Below are positions 8,684 through 16,264 of a stretch of DNA of 61,854 bases, in pieces. Position 1 is the stretch's first letter. Each line of letters begins with the position of its first letter. Made by a program: the position numbers and the translations under genes. Source of the DNA: Mesorhizobium sp. B2-4-15 (lineage in GTDB: Bacteria; Pseudomonadota; Alphaproteobacteria; Rhizobiales; Rhizobiaceae); assembly GCF_006658505.1 (NCBI RefSeq), contig NZ_VFUZ01000029.1, positions 1 through 61,854 on the forward strand, in the 5' to 3' direction. Under the pieces are notes generated by a model, which had not been told where the DNA came from, made no database searches, and was given only the letters and a program-made list of their open reading frames with translations.

Positions 8684-8779
8684 ATGAAGAAATACTATGT
8701 GAAGCCGACGCTTCTGAAGCGTCAGAAACTGTCGTCGGTTACCGCAATTGCCTGTCCGATCTCCCAGTGCGGGGACTGA
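8684..8779 (+). CDS. Short RiPP-like precursor peptide 3 (31 aa, two cysteines)
   Basis: A 31-codon gene starting ATG after AAGGGGAAT. It keeps the shared leader (MKKYYVKPTLLKR, then LSSVTA). Its tail has Cys24 and Cys29 around Pro-Ile-Ser-Gln and ends Gly-Asp. The ACPIS stretch is identical in peptide 4 and partly kept in peptide 2. No clear terminator follows. The terminal acidic residue could in principle close a ring, but the tail (about ten residues) is shorter than usual lasso cores. Confidence 0.7.
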   Translation: MKKYYVKPTLLKRQKLSSVTAIACPISQCGD

Positions 8780-8841
8780 ACACAAGAAATCGCCGAAGCT
8801 CTTGAGAACATCGGAAGCTTTTGCTGGCGCCCTCAAGTCGG

Positions 8842-8964
8842 CTATTCGAGGGCAGCGAGGCTGTCCTCGAAACCGAATGAGCGCAGATATCCCGCCACAA
8901 GCCGCGCAGCCTCATCGACAAGGATGCGGACCGCTTCGGCGCTGAGTTCTTCAGGGCCGCTCAA
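8842..8964 (-). CDS. Possible 40-residue ORF or gene remnant
   Basis: A minus-strand frame with protein-like, amphipathic composition (ELSAEAVRIL, then DEAARLVAGY, ending in an acidic-hydrophobic run). The only start codon available is TTG at 8964, without a good ribosome site, and a stop lies about 20 codons further upstream. It may be a small gene, a decayed 3' end, or chance. Confidence 0.2.
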   Translation of the reverse strand: MSGPEELSAEAVRILVDEAARLVAGYLRSFGFEDSLAALE

Positions 8965-9191
8965 AAACGGCGTATGCGGGGGGCAGCGGCACTCCAATCC
9001 GAGCCTGACTGGAGTGCCGCATGGTCATCGCCCCGGCGCTGCCAGAATTGACGAGACCAGGCGCAACAAAAAGAGCCGGTGTGCCAGTAATGATATCGCG
9101 CGCCGGCCCGCTGTGGACAACGCGCGCAGCACGCGCTTTAGTGGCGCAAGGATCTTTCCCTACAATACGGACAGCGTGCGGTTCCTAAACA

Positions 9192-11732
9192 ATGGCGATC
9201 GGCGTGCCCCTGGATTTTATCAAGGTCTTCCGCCGCGAACTGAGCGCCGTCAATTTTCGCCGCATGCGCATCCGCGGCGGCGCCGTGGCCGAACACAGGG
9301 CAAACGGCACCAGCCAAGCCACCAGCCACTTCCTCGTCGATCGCGGCGATGCGGCGATCGACGAGGCAAGGTCCGACACGGAACGCGGTGCGATCAGGAC
9401 GAAGAAAGCCAGCAATCTTACGGGCATGGCGCTCTCGGGCGGCGGCGTGCGCTCGGCCTCCTACTGCCTCGGCGTCCTGCAGGCGCTGGAATCCCTGGCG
9501 CCGGCGGGCAGTCCACGCCCGCTCGATGCCATCGACTATCTCTCCACCGTCTCGGGCGGCGGCTATATCGGCACTTCGGTCGTGGCCGGAATGATGCAGG
9601 ACAGCCGCACATTCCCCTTCGAAAGCCGGCTCGACGAAGCGGAGACGCCCGAAACACAGCATTTGCGTGACTTCTCCAATTTCCTCGCGCCCAGCGGTGC
9701 CGCGGACTATCTGGTCAGTATCGCGCTGGTCATGCGGGGCCTGCTGGTCAATGCCTTGATCGTGCTGCCGGCCCTGCTGCTGCTTGCCGTGCTCACCATC
9801 GCGATCAACCCGACCGTAGCGGATCTGGTGAGGCCCGGCATTTTCGGCATTTCGGCCTCGAAACTGCCAATGCTCGGCGCGACCATGAAGTACTTCGCGC
9901 ATACCGTGGTGCTTGCCGCGCTGGCGGCGTTTCTGATGTTCGGCAGCGCGCTCTACACGTCCCTCACCTTCCGCACCGGCTCGCTGAGGAGCCGCGAGAT
10001 TCTCGGCCGTGCCCTTGGCGCGCTGATCGCCGTGGTGCTCGCCTCGGCGATCATCGACATCCAGCCCCTGGTGCTTTCGGGCATGCTTGCAAACGCCAAC
10101 GACAAGGTCATCAGTTCCACCGACCAGACATTCGTCCTGGCAGAGCCGTTCCAGGATTTTCTGTCGGCCTTCGCGAGCATTCTGCCCTCGCTTGCCAGCG
10201 TGCTCGTGCCGACGGTGGCGGTGCTGATTTCGGTTTCGCAAAAACTCGCCAAGCTCGCCGAGGCGGCACTTGGCGATGTAAGCTGGAGCGCGACAATCAA
10301 GAAGAACGGCAGCCGGCTCGTCCTCTACCTCGCCGCGGTGATCGTGCCGTTCATGCTGTGGGTGACGTACATCTATCTGAGCTATTGGGCGATCCGCAAA
10401 GGAGACGAGTGGTGCGGCGTGGAAACACCGGGCTGGCTGAAGACAGTCACGCAATGCGAGGCGGACTGGTATATCGGCCCGCTTTCCCGGCTTGGCCCCA
10501 TCGGCGCGACTTACCTGGGCGTCGCTTTGCTCCTCTCGGCCATCTGCCTGTTGATCGGACCGAATTCGAACTCGCTCCACAGGCTCTATCGCGACCGTCT
10601 CAGCCGCGCCTTCCTCATGCAGAGGAGCAGCATAGGCAAGCAGCCGTCGGACGCTGTCGACACCTGGAAATTTTCGTCCCTGAAGCCGGTCGATGAGACC
10701 GGAAACTGGAAGGAAGGGGCGGCCTTCTCGCCCTATCTCCTGTCCAATGCCGCCATAAACCTCGAGGGCTCGAAGGACCTCAACAAGCGCGGCCGCAACG
10801 CCGACAATTTCATCTTCAGCCCGCTGCATGTCGGCAGCCAGTCGACCGGCTATGTCGCTTCGACGGACATGGAGAAGGTGGTGCCCGACCTCAGCCTCGC
10901 CACGGCAATGGCGACATCGGGTGCGGCGGCATCGGCGAATATGGGACGGCAGACAACAAAAATCCTCACGTTCAGCCTGTCCCTGCTGAACATCCGGCTC
11001 GGCTACTGGCTGGCCAACCCTTCCCGGATCGAATCCTTCAAGAACCGCTTCAACCAATGGATCGCGAATGTCGGCACCTGGTATTTCGCGGCGGAGACGG
11101 CCGGGCTCCTGAACGAGAACCGGCTCAACGTCTACCTGACCGATGGCGGCCACATAGAGAACCTCGGCATCTACGAATTGCTGCGCCGCCGCTGCAAGGT
11201 GATCCTCGCGGTGGATGCCGAGGCCGACCAGGCCCTGACATTCCCATCGCTGGTCAATCTGGAGGTCATGGCCCGCATCGACCTCGGCGTGAGAATCGAT
11301 CTGGGGTGGCAGGCGATTGAGGCCAACGCACTGCGCATAACGCCAACCGCGCCCTATGGGCCCGACGGACCGCCTGGCCGGCATGGCCCGCATGCCGCGA
11401 TCGGCGTCATCAAATATGACGACGACGAAACAGGCGTCCTGATCTACATCAAGTCGTCATTGAGCGGCGATGAGAACGACTACATCCTCGACCATTTCAG
11501 GCGCCATCCCACCTTTCCCCACGAAACGACCGTCGACCAGTTCTTCACCGAGGAGCAGTTCGAAGCGTACCGTGCCTTGGGGTTCCACGCGGCACGCGGG
11601 CTTCTGACCGGCGCCGACCGCTACGGAAATCCGGTGGAAATGCCCAAAGGCTGGAAGGCTCAGGTCGCCGCGGCCCTGGCTCTGCTCAACGTGCCGAAAG
11701 CAATGGCGGCGGCGACGGCGGCCCACCTTTAG
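9192..11732 (+). CDS. Membrane-anchored patatin-like phospholipase
   Basis: An 846-residue protein. The patatin/cPLA2-type glycine-rich oxyanion motif ALSGGGVRSAS is near residue 79. The nucleophile elbow is STVSGGGY near 117; the first residue of GxSxG is altered, as in many bacterial members. The catalytic aspartate lies in LTDGGHIENLG near 650. Four to five hydrophobic segments between about 175 and 460 separate the two halves of the catalytic domain, so it is an integral membrane lipase. The start has no strong ribosome site. A terminator at 11863-11896 separates it from peptide 4. It probably hydrolyses lipids at the inner membrane; partner and substrate are unknown. Confidence 0.8.
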   Translation: MAIGVPLDFIKVFRRELSAVNFRRMRIRGGAVAEHRANGTSQATSHFLVDRGDAAIDEARSDTERGAIRTKKASNLTGMALSGGGVRSASYCLGVLQALESLAPAGSPRPLDAIDYLSTVSGGGYIGTSVVAGMMQDSRTFPFESRLDEAETPETQHLRDFSNFLAPSGAADYLVSIALVMRGLLVNALIVLPALLLLAVLTIAINPTVADLVRPGIFGISASKLPMLGATMKYFAHTVVLAALAAFLMFGSALYTSLTFRTGSLRSREILGRALGALIAVVLASAIIDIQPLVLSGMLANANDKVISSTDQTFVLAEPFQDFLSAFASILPSLASVLVPTVAVLISVSQKLAKLAEAALGDVSWSATIKKNGSRLVLYLAAVIVPFMLWVTYIYLSYWAIRKGDEWCGVETPGWLKTVTQCEADWYIGPLSRLGPIGATYLGVALLLSAICLLIGPNSNSLHRLYRDRLSRAFLMQRSSIGKQPSDAVDTWKFSSLKPVDETGNWKEGAAFSPYLLSNAAINLEGSKDLNKRGRNADNFIFSPLHVGSQSTGYVASTDMEKVVPDLSLATAMATSGAAASANMGRQTTKILTFSLSLLNIRLGYWLANPSRIESFKNRFNQWIANVGTWYFAAETAGLLNENRLNVYLTDGGHIENLGIYELLRRRCKVILAVDAEADQALTFPSLVNLEVMARIDLGVRIDLGWQAIEANALRITPTAPYGPDGPPGRHGPHAAIGVIKYDDDETGVLIYIKSSLSGDENDYILDHFRRHPTFPHETTVDQFFTEEQFEAYRALGFHAARGLLTGADRYGNPVEMPKGWKAQVAAALALLNVPKAMAAATAAHL

Positions 11733-11862
11733 CTTGGACCCGTCGCAACTGGGCAAGGACGGTCGCGTCCATTGCGCCGCCCGAAAGGCGCTGGAACCTT
11801 TGCGCGGCGACCGCGTTGTGCAAGCGGATCGTCTCCCATTCGATTCACTCCTCCAATCAACA

Positions 11863-11896
11863 CCCCGCCAGGCTTCGGCCGGCGGGGTTTCTTTAT
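11863..11896 (+). terminator. Terminator after the patatin gene
   Basis: A CCCCGCC-A-GGC stem with one bulged A closes on a TTCG tetraloop and pairs with GCCGGCGGGG, then TTTCTTT. It ends the patatin transcript 12 bases before the promoter of peptide 4. Confidence 0.8.
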
Positions 11897-11907
11897 TCCG
11901 GCCACGC

Positions 11908-11936
11908 TTGACAAAATCCGGTCTCGGGCGCTTTAC
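11908..11936 (+). promoter_or_regulatory. Putative promoter of peptide gene 4
   Basis: CTTGACA ends at 11913 and CTTTAC occupies 11931-11936 after a 17-nt spacer. This is the best -35/-10 pair of the four peptide promoters, and TTGACA begins exactly 59 nt before the ATG. Confidence 0.65.
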
Positions 11937-11966
11937 CTCAGGCGTATTGGGACATGGGGGATTCAC

Positions 11967-12062
11967 ATGAAAAAGACCTATCGGAAGCCAGTGCTGGTGA
12001 AGCGCGACAGGCTGTCGGCGATTGCCGCCGTCGCCTGCCCCATTTCGCATCCTTGCGGCTGA
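11967..12062 (+). CDS. Short RiPP-like precursor peptide 4 (31 aa, two cysteines)
   Basis: A 31-codon gene with ATG after TGGGGGATT. The leader follows the shared pattern (MKKTYRKPVLVKR, then LSA). The conserved Thr at position 20 is Ala here. The tail has Cys24 and Cys30 and shares ACPIS with peptide 3, ending Cys-Gly. A small hairpin (TTGGCA/TGCCAA) directly follows the stop and a longer one lies at 12103-12132. Like the others it is monocistronic with its own promoter. Confidence 0.7.
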   Translation: MKKTYRKPVLVKRDRLSAIAAVACPISHPCG

Positions 12063-12102
12063 TCTTGGCACTCATGCCAATCCAGTATTGACGAGCTTGG
12101 GA

Positions 12103-12132
12103 AAGCCCGCTTCGCCCTTAAGGGGCGGGCTT
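12103..12132 (+). terminator. Hairpin after peptide 4
   Basis: AAGCCCGC pairs with GCGGGCTT around an inner CCCTTAAGGG palindrome. No T-run follows, so termination is likely but not certain. Confidence 0.5.
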
Positions 12133-12210
12133 CCGGTCGTGATGGAACGATCGTCCCGCCGATAGGCTTTGCAAAAAGGCCGAGCGGTGGGAAGCCCGGC
12201 CTACTCCAGA

Positions 12211-12247
12211 AGGCCTGCCACGATTCGCGTCGGTGGCGGGCCTTTTT
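12211..12247 (+). terminator. Rho-independent terminator
   Basis: AGGCCTGCCAC pairs with GTGGCGGGCCT (one mismatch) and is followed by five T's. A second hairpin at about 12174-12212 has its T-run on the minus strand. Together they isolate the peptide region from the regulator at 12374. The rest of 12063-12373 shows no gene. Confidence 0.7.
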
Positions 12248-12373
12248 CATGAGACCCGCCGCCCCGCCTATGGGCCGAAGGTCCCATTCGCGCCGACGCG
12301 GTGTTGTGCGAGATTGGCGAGATATAAGCGCGCGCTTGACTAATGGTTCGGACGTCTGTCGAGGGGCGGAGTC

Positions 12374-13117
12374 GTGCCAATCCGGGAGAACGTTGCCGCG
12401 AATCTCAGACGGCTGGTCAGCGGCCATGCGTCGGTGAGCGCCGTATGCCGCGGGCTGGGCATGAACCGCTCGCAGTTCGAGCGCTATCTGCAAGGCAAGA
12501 GCGTGCCCAACCAGGCCACGGCCGGGCTGATCCGCGCCTATTTCGGGATCGATGAGGACGAGCTGTACGGGGCGCCGCAAGCCGTGGTCCCCGGATACCC
12601 GGATCTGCCGCCGATGCACCAGACGCTCTACGAGAACATGGTGCGCGGCCCCTCTCCGGCCATCGCCGGCGGCACCTATTTCACCTATTTCGCGGTTCCG
12701 GACCATGCCGACCTTCTGATGCGCTCGGTCACTTTCGTGCGGCGCGAGGCCGAGCTGGTGACCTTCCGGCGCGTGACGCGGTGGACCGAAGGCCATCATC
12801 ACGGCGGCGCGCGGGCGCCGGGCTGGCATTATGGCGTCGTGATCTCGCGCCTGAACTGGATCTATTTCGCCGGCATCAACCGCCGCCAGACCGCGGAGCC
12901 GTCGATTGTGGCCGTGCAATGGGCCCCTTTCTCGGAGCCGGTCCTGGTCGGCAAGGCCTTCGTATTGACCGGAGCCGGACCGGTCTGCGTGCGGGTCATC
13001 ATGCGCCAGGAACTCGGCAGGATCAGTCTGAAGCAGGGGATGCGGATGTCCGGGATCGTCAGCCTCGACGACCCGCGCCTCGATCAGCTTGTGGCAAGCC
13101 TCGCGCGCGAAGGCTAG
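12374..13117 (+). CDS. XRE-family helix-turn-helix regulator with a C-terminal sensor-like domain
   Basis: A 247-residue protein with a GTG start after GAGGGGCGGAG. An HTH occupies about residues 1-60 (VSAVCRGLGMNRSQFERYLQ, with a KSVPNQATAGLI recognition region), followed by a DELYGAP linker. The C-terminal ~170 residues are an uncharacterised domain with aromatic and His residues (EGHHHGG near 140). It resembles XRE regulators with an attached ligand-sensing region, common in rhizobia. It precedes a GntR-family gene by 70 bases on the same strand. The target is unknown; it is the first regulator downstream of the peptide array. Confidence 0.75.
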   Translation: MPIRENVAANLRRLVSGHASVSAVCRGLGMNRSQFERYLQGKSVPNQATAGLIRAYFGIDEDELYGAPQAVVPGYPDLPPMHQTLYENMVRGPSPAIAGGTYFTYFAVPDHADLLMRSVTFVRREAELVTFRRVTRWTEGHHHGGARAPGWHYGVVISRLNWIYFAGINRRQTAEPSIVAVQWAPFSEPVLVGKAFVLTGAGPVCVRVIMRQELGRISLKQGMRMSGIVSLDDPRLDQLVASLAREG

Positions 13118-13187
13118 TATACGCCCCCAAGGCCACAGGCGTGGCCCGGGGACAGCCAGAGCCGGACTTGACCAACAGGAATTCGGG

Positions 13188-13859
13188 ATGCTCAACAGCT
13201 TCGACTATGGCGGCAAGGAAGCCGACACCGTGCACGCGCTGGAGGAAGACATCATCTTCGGCCGGCTGGCGCCCGGCACGCGCCTGGTCGAGGACGTGCT
13301 TCTGGCCCGCTTCCCGGTCTCACGGCACACGATCCGCCAGGCGCTCTACCAGCTGGAGCGGCTCGGCATCGTCACGCGCGAGCGCAACAAGGGCGCCATG
13401 GTGCGCCGGCTCTCGCCCGAGGAGGTGCGCCAGATCTACGAGGTGCGCGAACTGCTGCAGCGCCAGGCGGCGCTGATGATCCCCCTGCCCGCCGGCGATG
13501 CGCTGATCGAAGAACTGATGCGGATCCACCGCGTCTACAGCAGCCATGTCGACAGTGGTTATCTCAGAGGTATCCACGAGGCCAATGACCGTTTCCACCT
13601 CACAATGCTCTCGGCCTGCGGCAACGCCTATCTGGTGTCCTCGATCGAACACTACATGCGCCTCAGCCTGCCGGTGCGGGCCAATTCGCTGGCCGACAGG
13701 GAAAAGCTCGAAATCTCGCGCCAGCATCACGCGATGATGATCGAGGCGCTGAAGCGCCGGGACAATTGGGTGCTGGCGCAGCTCTGCGTCGACCATCTGC
13801 AGCCGAGCAAGGCGTTTTATCTCCAGGAGATCGAGACGAGACCCGCCGACGGCGGTTAG
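13188..13859 (+). CDS. GntR-family regulator (FCD domain)
   Basis: A 223-residue regulator of the FadR subfamily. The winged helix is at about 10-75 (EEDIIFGRLAPGTRL, then SRHTIRQALYQLERLG). A helical FCD ligand domain follows, with Asp and His residues typical of metal or carboxylate binding (NDRFHLTML near 140, RQHHAMM near 185). The ATG at 13188 is chosen over upstream in-frame codons because the GntR fold begins right after it and CAGGA precedes it. It probably controls a carboxylate or sugar pathway; no obvious target lies beside it. Confidence 0.85.
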   Translation: MLNSFDYGGKEADTVHALEEDIIFGRLAPGTRLVEDVLLARFPVSRHTIRQALYQLERLGIVTRERNKGAMVRRLSPEEVRQIYEVRELLQRQAALMIPLPAGDALIEELMRIHRVYSSHVDSGYLRGIHEANDRFHLTMLSACGNAYLVSSIEHYMRLSLPVRANSLADREKLEISRQHHAMMIEALKRRDNWVLAQLCVDHLQPSKAFYLQEIETRPADGG

Positions 13860-14048
13860 GAAAGTGATCGTCCCGGCCGGCTCGCGACTGCGATCCCTGC
13901 CTGCACATGACCGGCCGCTGCATGTCCCCATCTTTCCTCCCGCTTTCCTTTTTCCGGCCATGTTGCACTGCGAAAAGTCTGCTGCATTGCGATACCGGCC
14001 GTCTGGCCGGCACGCGGGGCGGGCTGGGCTTGCACGAAAGGAGCTATC

Positions 14049-16184
14049 GTGTCGGCATCGTTTCGGCCAGATATACAGGGATTGCGCGCGCTGGCGGTCG
14101 GCGGCGTGGTCGCCTATCATTTCGGGCTCACCGCGCTGCCCGGTGGCTTTGCCGGCGTCGACATCTTCTTCGTCATTTCCGGCTGGCTGATATCAACGCA
14201 CCTGATGCGGGAGATCACTGAGACCGGCAGGCTCGACTTCTGGCGCTTCTATGCGCGCCGCGCAAGGCGCCTTTTGCCGGCCGCCCTGTTCGTCATCCTG
14301 GTCACGCTCGCCGCCGGCTATTTCATCCTGTCGCCGCGGGAGCAGGCGCTCTATTCGCGCGGCGCCATGTTCGCCTCGGCCTACACCATCAATCTGTGGC
14401 TGCTGCGCTGGTCGTTCGACTATTTCGCCGCCGATGCCTTGAGCAATCCGTTCATCCACTTCTGGTCGCTGTCGGTGGAGGAGCAGTTCTATCTCGTCTG
14501 GCCCGCGCTGCTTCTGCTCGCAGCCTGGCTGCGTCCGGGAAAGCGCATGGCGATAGCGGTGATCGGCGCGGCCGGCCTCGCCTCCTTCGCCGCCTGCCTG
14601 TGGCTGACCAGCGCCGCGCCGGCCTGGGCCTTCTATTTCTCGCCGCTGCGCGCCTGGGAGTTCGCCGCCGGCGGCCTGGCGACGCTGGCGCCGGCGACCC
14701 TATGGCGGCACCGGCTGGAGCGGTTCATCGTTTCGCGGAAACGCCGAACCGCTCCGGCTCTTTGTCCTGACGCGATCGCGGACGGAAAACCGTTTCACGC
14801 GTTCCCTGGAATTGCTCGATGGCTGCGCGCGGTGCAGGGCTGGCTCGGCCTGGCGCTGATCGCGGCGGCCTATCTTGCCTTGAGCGAAGACCTGCCCTTC
14901 CCCGGCTGGTACGCGCTGTTGCCGGTCGCCGGCACGGTCCTGGTGCTGCTGAGCGGCGCCGGCGAGGAGGACGACAGCGAGACAGTCAGCCCTGCCCGCT
15001 GGCAGGCGCTGGCGCCTGCTTCCCTGCTTTCGCTGCCGCCTTTGCAATGGATCGGCGCGCTCTCCTATTCGCTCTATCTCTGGCACTGGCCGGTCATCGT
15101 CTACGCCGGGATGCTGGTGCCGGATCTCACCGTCGCGCAGCGCCTCGGCTGCGGCGCTCTGGCGCTGGCGCTGTCGTTCCTCACCTATCATGTGATCGAG
15201 AACCCGGCGCGGCGCGGCGGCTGGCCGATAGCGGGCGCCCGGGCCTTTCGTTTTGCCGCGATTCCCGTGAGAAAACCATTTCATACTTTTCCTGGAATTG
15301 CTTTGGCTCCCGCATTGGCGCTGACCGGTGCAGGCGTGGCGGTGGCCTATGCCAACGCGCACCTGGCCACACGCAATATCGACCCTGCCCAGCGCGGCAT
15401 CGAACAGGCCGCCGAACAGCCCTCCATCGCACGCGCACGCGACGCGAACTGCCTGCTCGACTTCCATACGGTGAAACCAAAGCCTTGCGTGTTCGGCCCG
15501 GCGGATGCCGCCCACACCATCGTGCTGTTCGGCGATTCGCATGCCGACCACTGGTCGACACCGCTGGTCGCGGCGGCCCGGCGCAACGACACCAAAGTGG
15601 TCACCTATCTCAAATCCTCGTGCCGCGCCTCGCGGCTGTCGACCTTCAACGCGGTGCTGAAGCGCGACTACACCGAATGCGACGCCTGGCGCGAACAGGC
15701 GATAGCAGACATAATCCGCCGCAAACCGCGCCTTGTGGTGATCTCGGAATTCTCGATCGGCAACCTGACCCGCGACATGCCAGCCGCCGGCCGCAAGGCC
15801 GAGACCGCGCGCTGGCAGGCAGGCCTGCGCTCCACACTGCAGGCCTTCAGCAAAGCCGGCGTCGAGACGGCCGTCATCCGCGACACACCGATCGGCGACA
15901 GCTTCGCCGATTCCTGCGTGGCCCGCGCGCTCTGGTGGCGCAAGGCGCCCTCGCGCTGCGACACGCCAAGAACCGAGGCCGCCAATGACAAGGCCGCCGC
16001 CGCCGAGCGCGCCGTGGTGAAAAGCGTGCCTGACACGCTCTATGTCGACCTGACCGACCGCTTCTGCGGCCCTACCCAGTGCCACGTCTTCATCGGCGGC
16101 AAGCTGGCGTTCCGCGACCGGCACCATCTGGCCACGGCGTTCGCGGAGACGCTGGAAGGCCCGCTGGAAAAGGCGCTATTTTAG
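14049..16184 (+). CDS. Acyltransferase 3 - SGNH fusion (OafA-like polysaccharide O-acyltransferase)
   Basis: A 711-residue GTG-initiated protein (AAAGGAG before the start). Residues 1-440 form the multi-helix acyltransferase 3 domain, with the conserved YHFG, RARRLLPA and SVEEQFYLVWP motifs. The C-terminal 250 residues are a periplasmic SGNH domain (GDSHADHW near 500; DRHHLA near 690). Such proteins transfer acetyl groups to cell-surface glycans. Two insertions of about 34 and 20 residues, each ending in KPFH-x-FPGIA, are encoded by copies of a palindromic repeat and keep the frame. They fall in loops between or after membrane helices, so the enzyme may still work. Confidence 0.85.
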   Translation: MSASFRPDIQGLRALAVGGVVAYHFGLTALPGGFAGVDIFFVISGWLISTHLMREITETGRLDFWRFYARRARRLLPAALFVILVTLAAGYFILSPREQALYSRGAMFASAYTINLWLLRWSFDYFAADALSNPFIHFWSLSVEEQFYLVWPALLLLAAWLRPGKRMAIAVIGAAGLASFAACLWLTSAAPAWAFYFSPLRAWEFAAGGLATLAPATLWRHRLERFIVSRKRRTAPALCPDAIADGKPFHAFPGIARWLRAVQGWLGLALIAAAYLALSEDLPFPGWYALLPVAGTVLVLLSGAGEEDDSETVSPARWQALAPASLLSLPPLQWIGALSYSLYLWHWPVIVYAGMLVPDLTVAQRLGCGALALALSFLTYHVIENPARRGGWPIAGARAFRFAAIPVRKPFHTFPGIALAPALALTGAGVAVAYANAHLATRNIDPAQRGIEQAAEQPSIARARDANCLLDFHTVKPKPCVFGPADAAHTIVLFGDSHADHWSTPLVAAARRNDTKVVTYLKSSCRASRLSTFNAVLKRDYTECDAWREQAIADIIRRKPRLVVISEFSIGNLTRDMPAAGRKAETARWQAGLRSTLQAFSKAGVETAVIRDTPIGDSFADSCVARALWWRKAPSRCDTPRTEAANDKAAAAERAVVKSVPDTLYVDLTDRFCGPTQCHVFIGGKLAFRDRHHLATAFAETLEGPLEKALF
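14717..14817 (+). repeat. Palindromic repeat copy 1, in frame within the acyltransferase gene
   Basis: About 101 bp: a hairpin (GGAGCGGTTC ... GAACCGCTCC, 14717-14755), then a second module ending TTCCCTGGAATTGCTC. The second module recurs at 15243-15302 and 38265-38316, the first at 49279-49342. It resembles small palindromic repeats of rhizobia (RIME-like), but the family is not assigned. Confidence 0.7.
15243..15302 (+). repeat. Palindromic repeat copy 2 (second module only), in frame within the acyltransferase gene
   Basis: About 60 bp matching the second half of copy 1, with AAACCATTTCATACTTTTCC against AAACCGTTTCACGCGTTCCC. It is read in the same frame as copy 1, giving the same KPFH-x-FPGIA peptide. 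Confidence 0.7.
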
Positions 16185-16198
16185 AGTGGCTTGGCTCT

Positions 16199-16243
16199 CC
16201 CTTCTCCCCGTTCACGGGAAGAAGGTGCCGGCAGGCGGATGAG
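16199..16243. repeat. Half copy of the CTTCTCCCCG hairpin element
   Basis: CTTCTCCCCGTTCACGGGAAGAAGG followed by TGCCGGCAGGCGGATGAGG matches one terminal arm of the elements at 56163-56348 and 61639-61820. It lies between two convergent genes and may also act as a terminator. Confidence 0.6.
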
Positions 16244-16264
16244 GAGCAGCGCGGCATCTGTAGA

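Noticed and set aside
9138..11393. A 751-codon minus-strand open frame opposite the patatin gene
   Set aside because: It mirrors the real gene; composition is Arg/His/Gln-rich with no motif. It is a by-product of high-GC codon use.
6830..12062. A complete lasso-peptide cluster
   Set aside because: The leader resembles lasso leaders, but no asparagine-synthetase-like cyclase, transglutaminase-like protease or RRE gene is in the window, and tails are too short.
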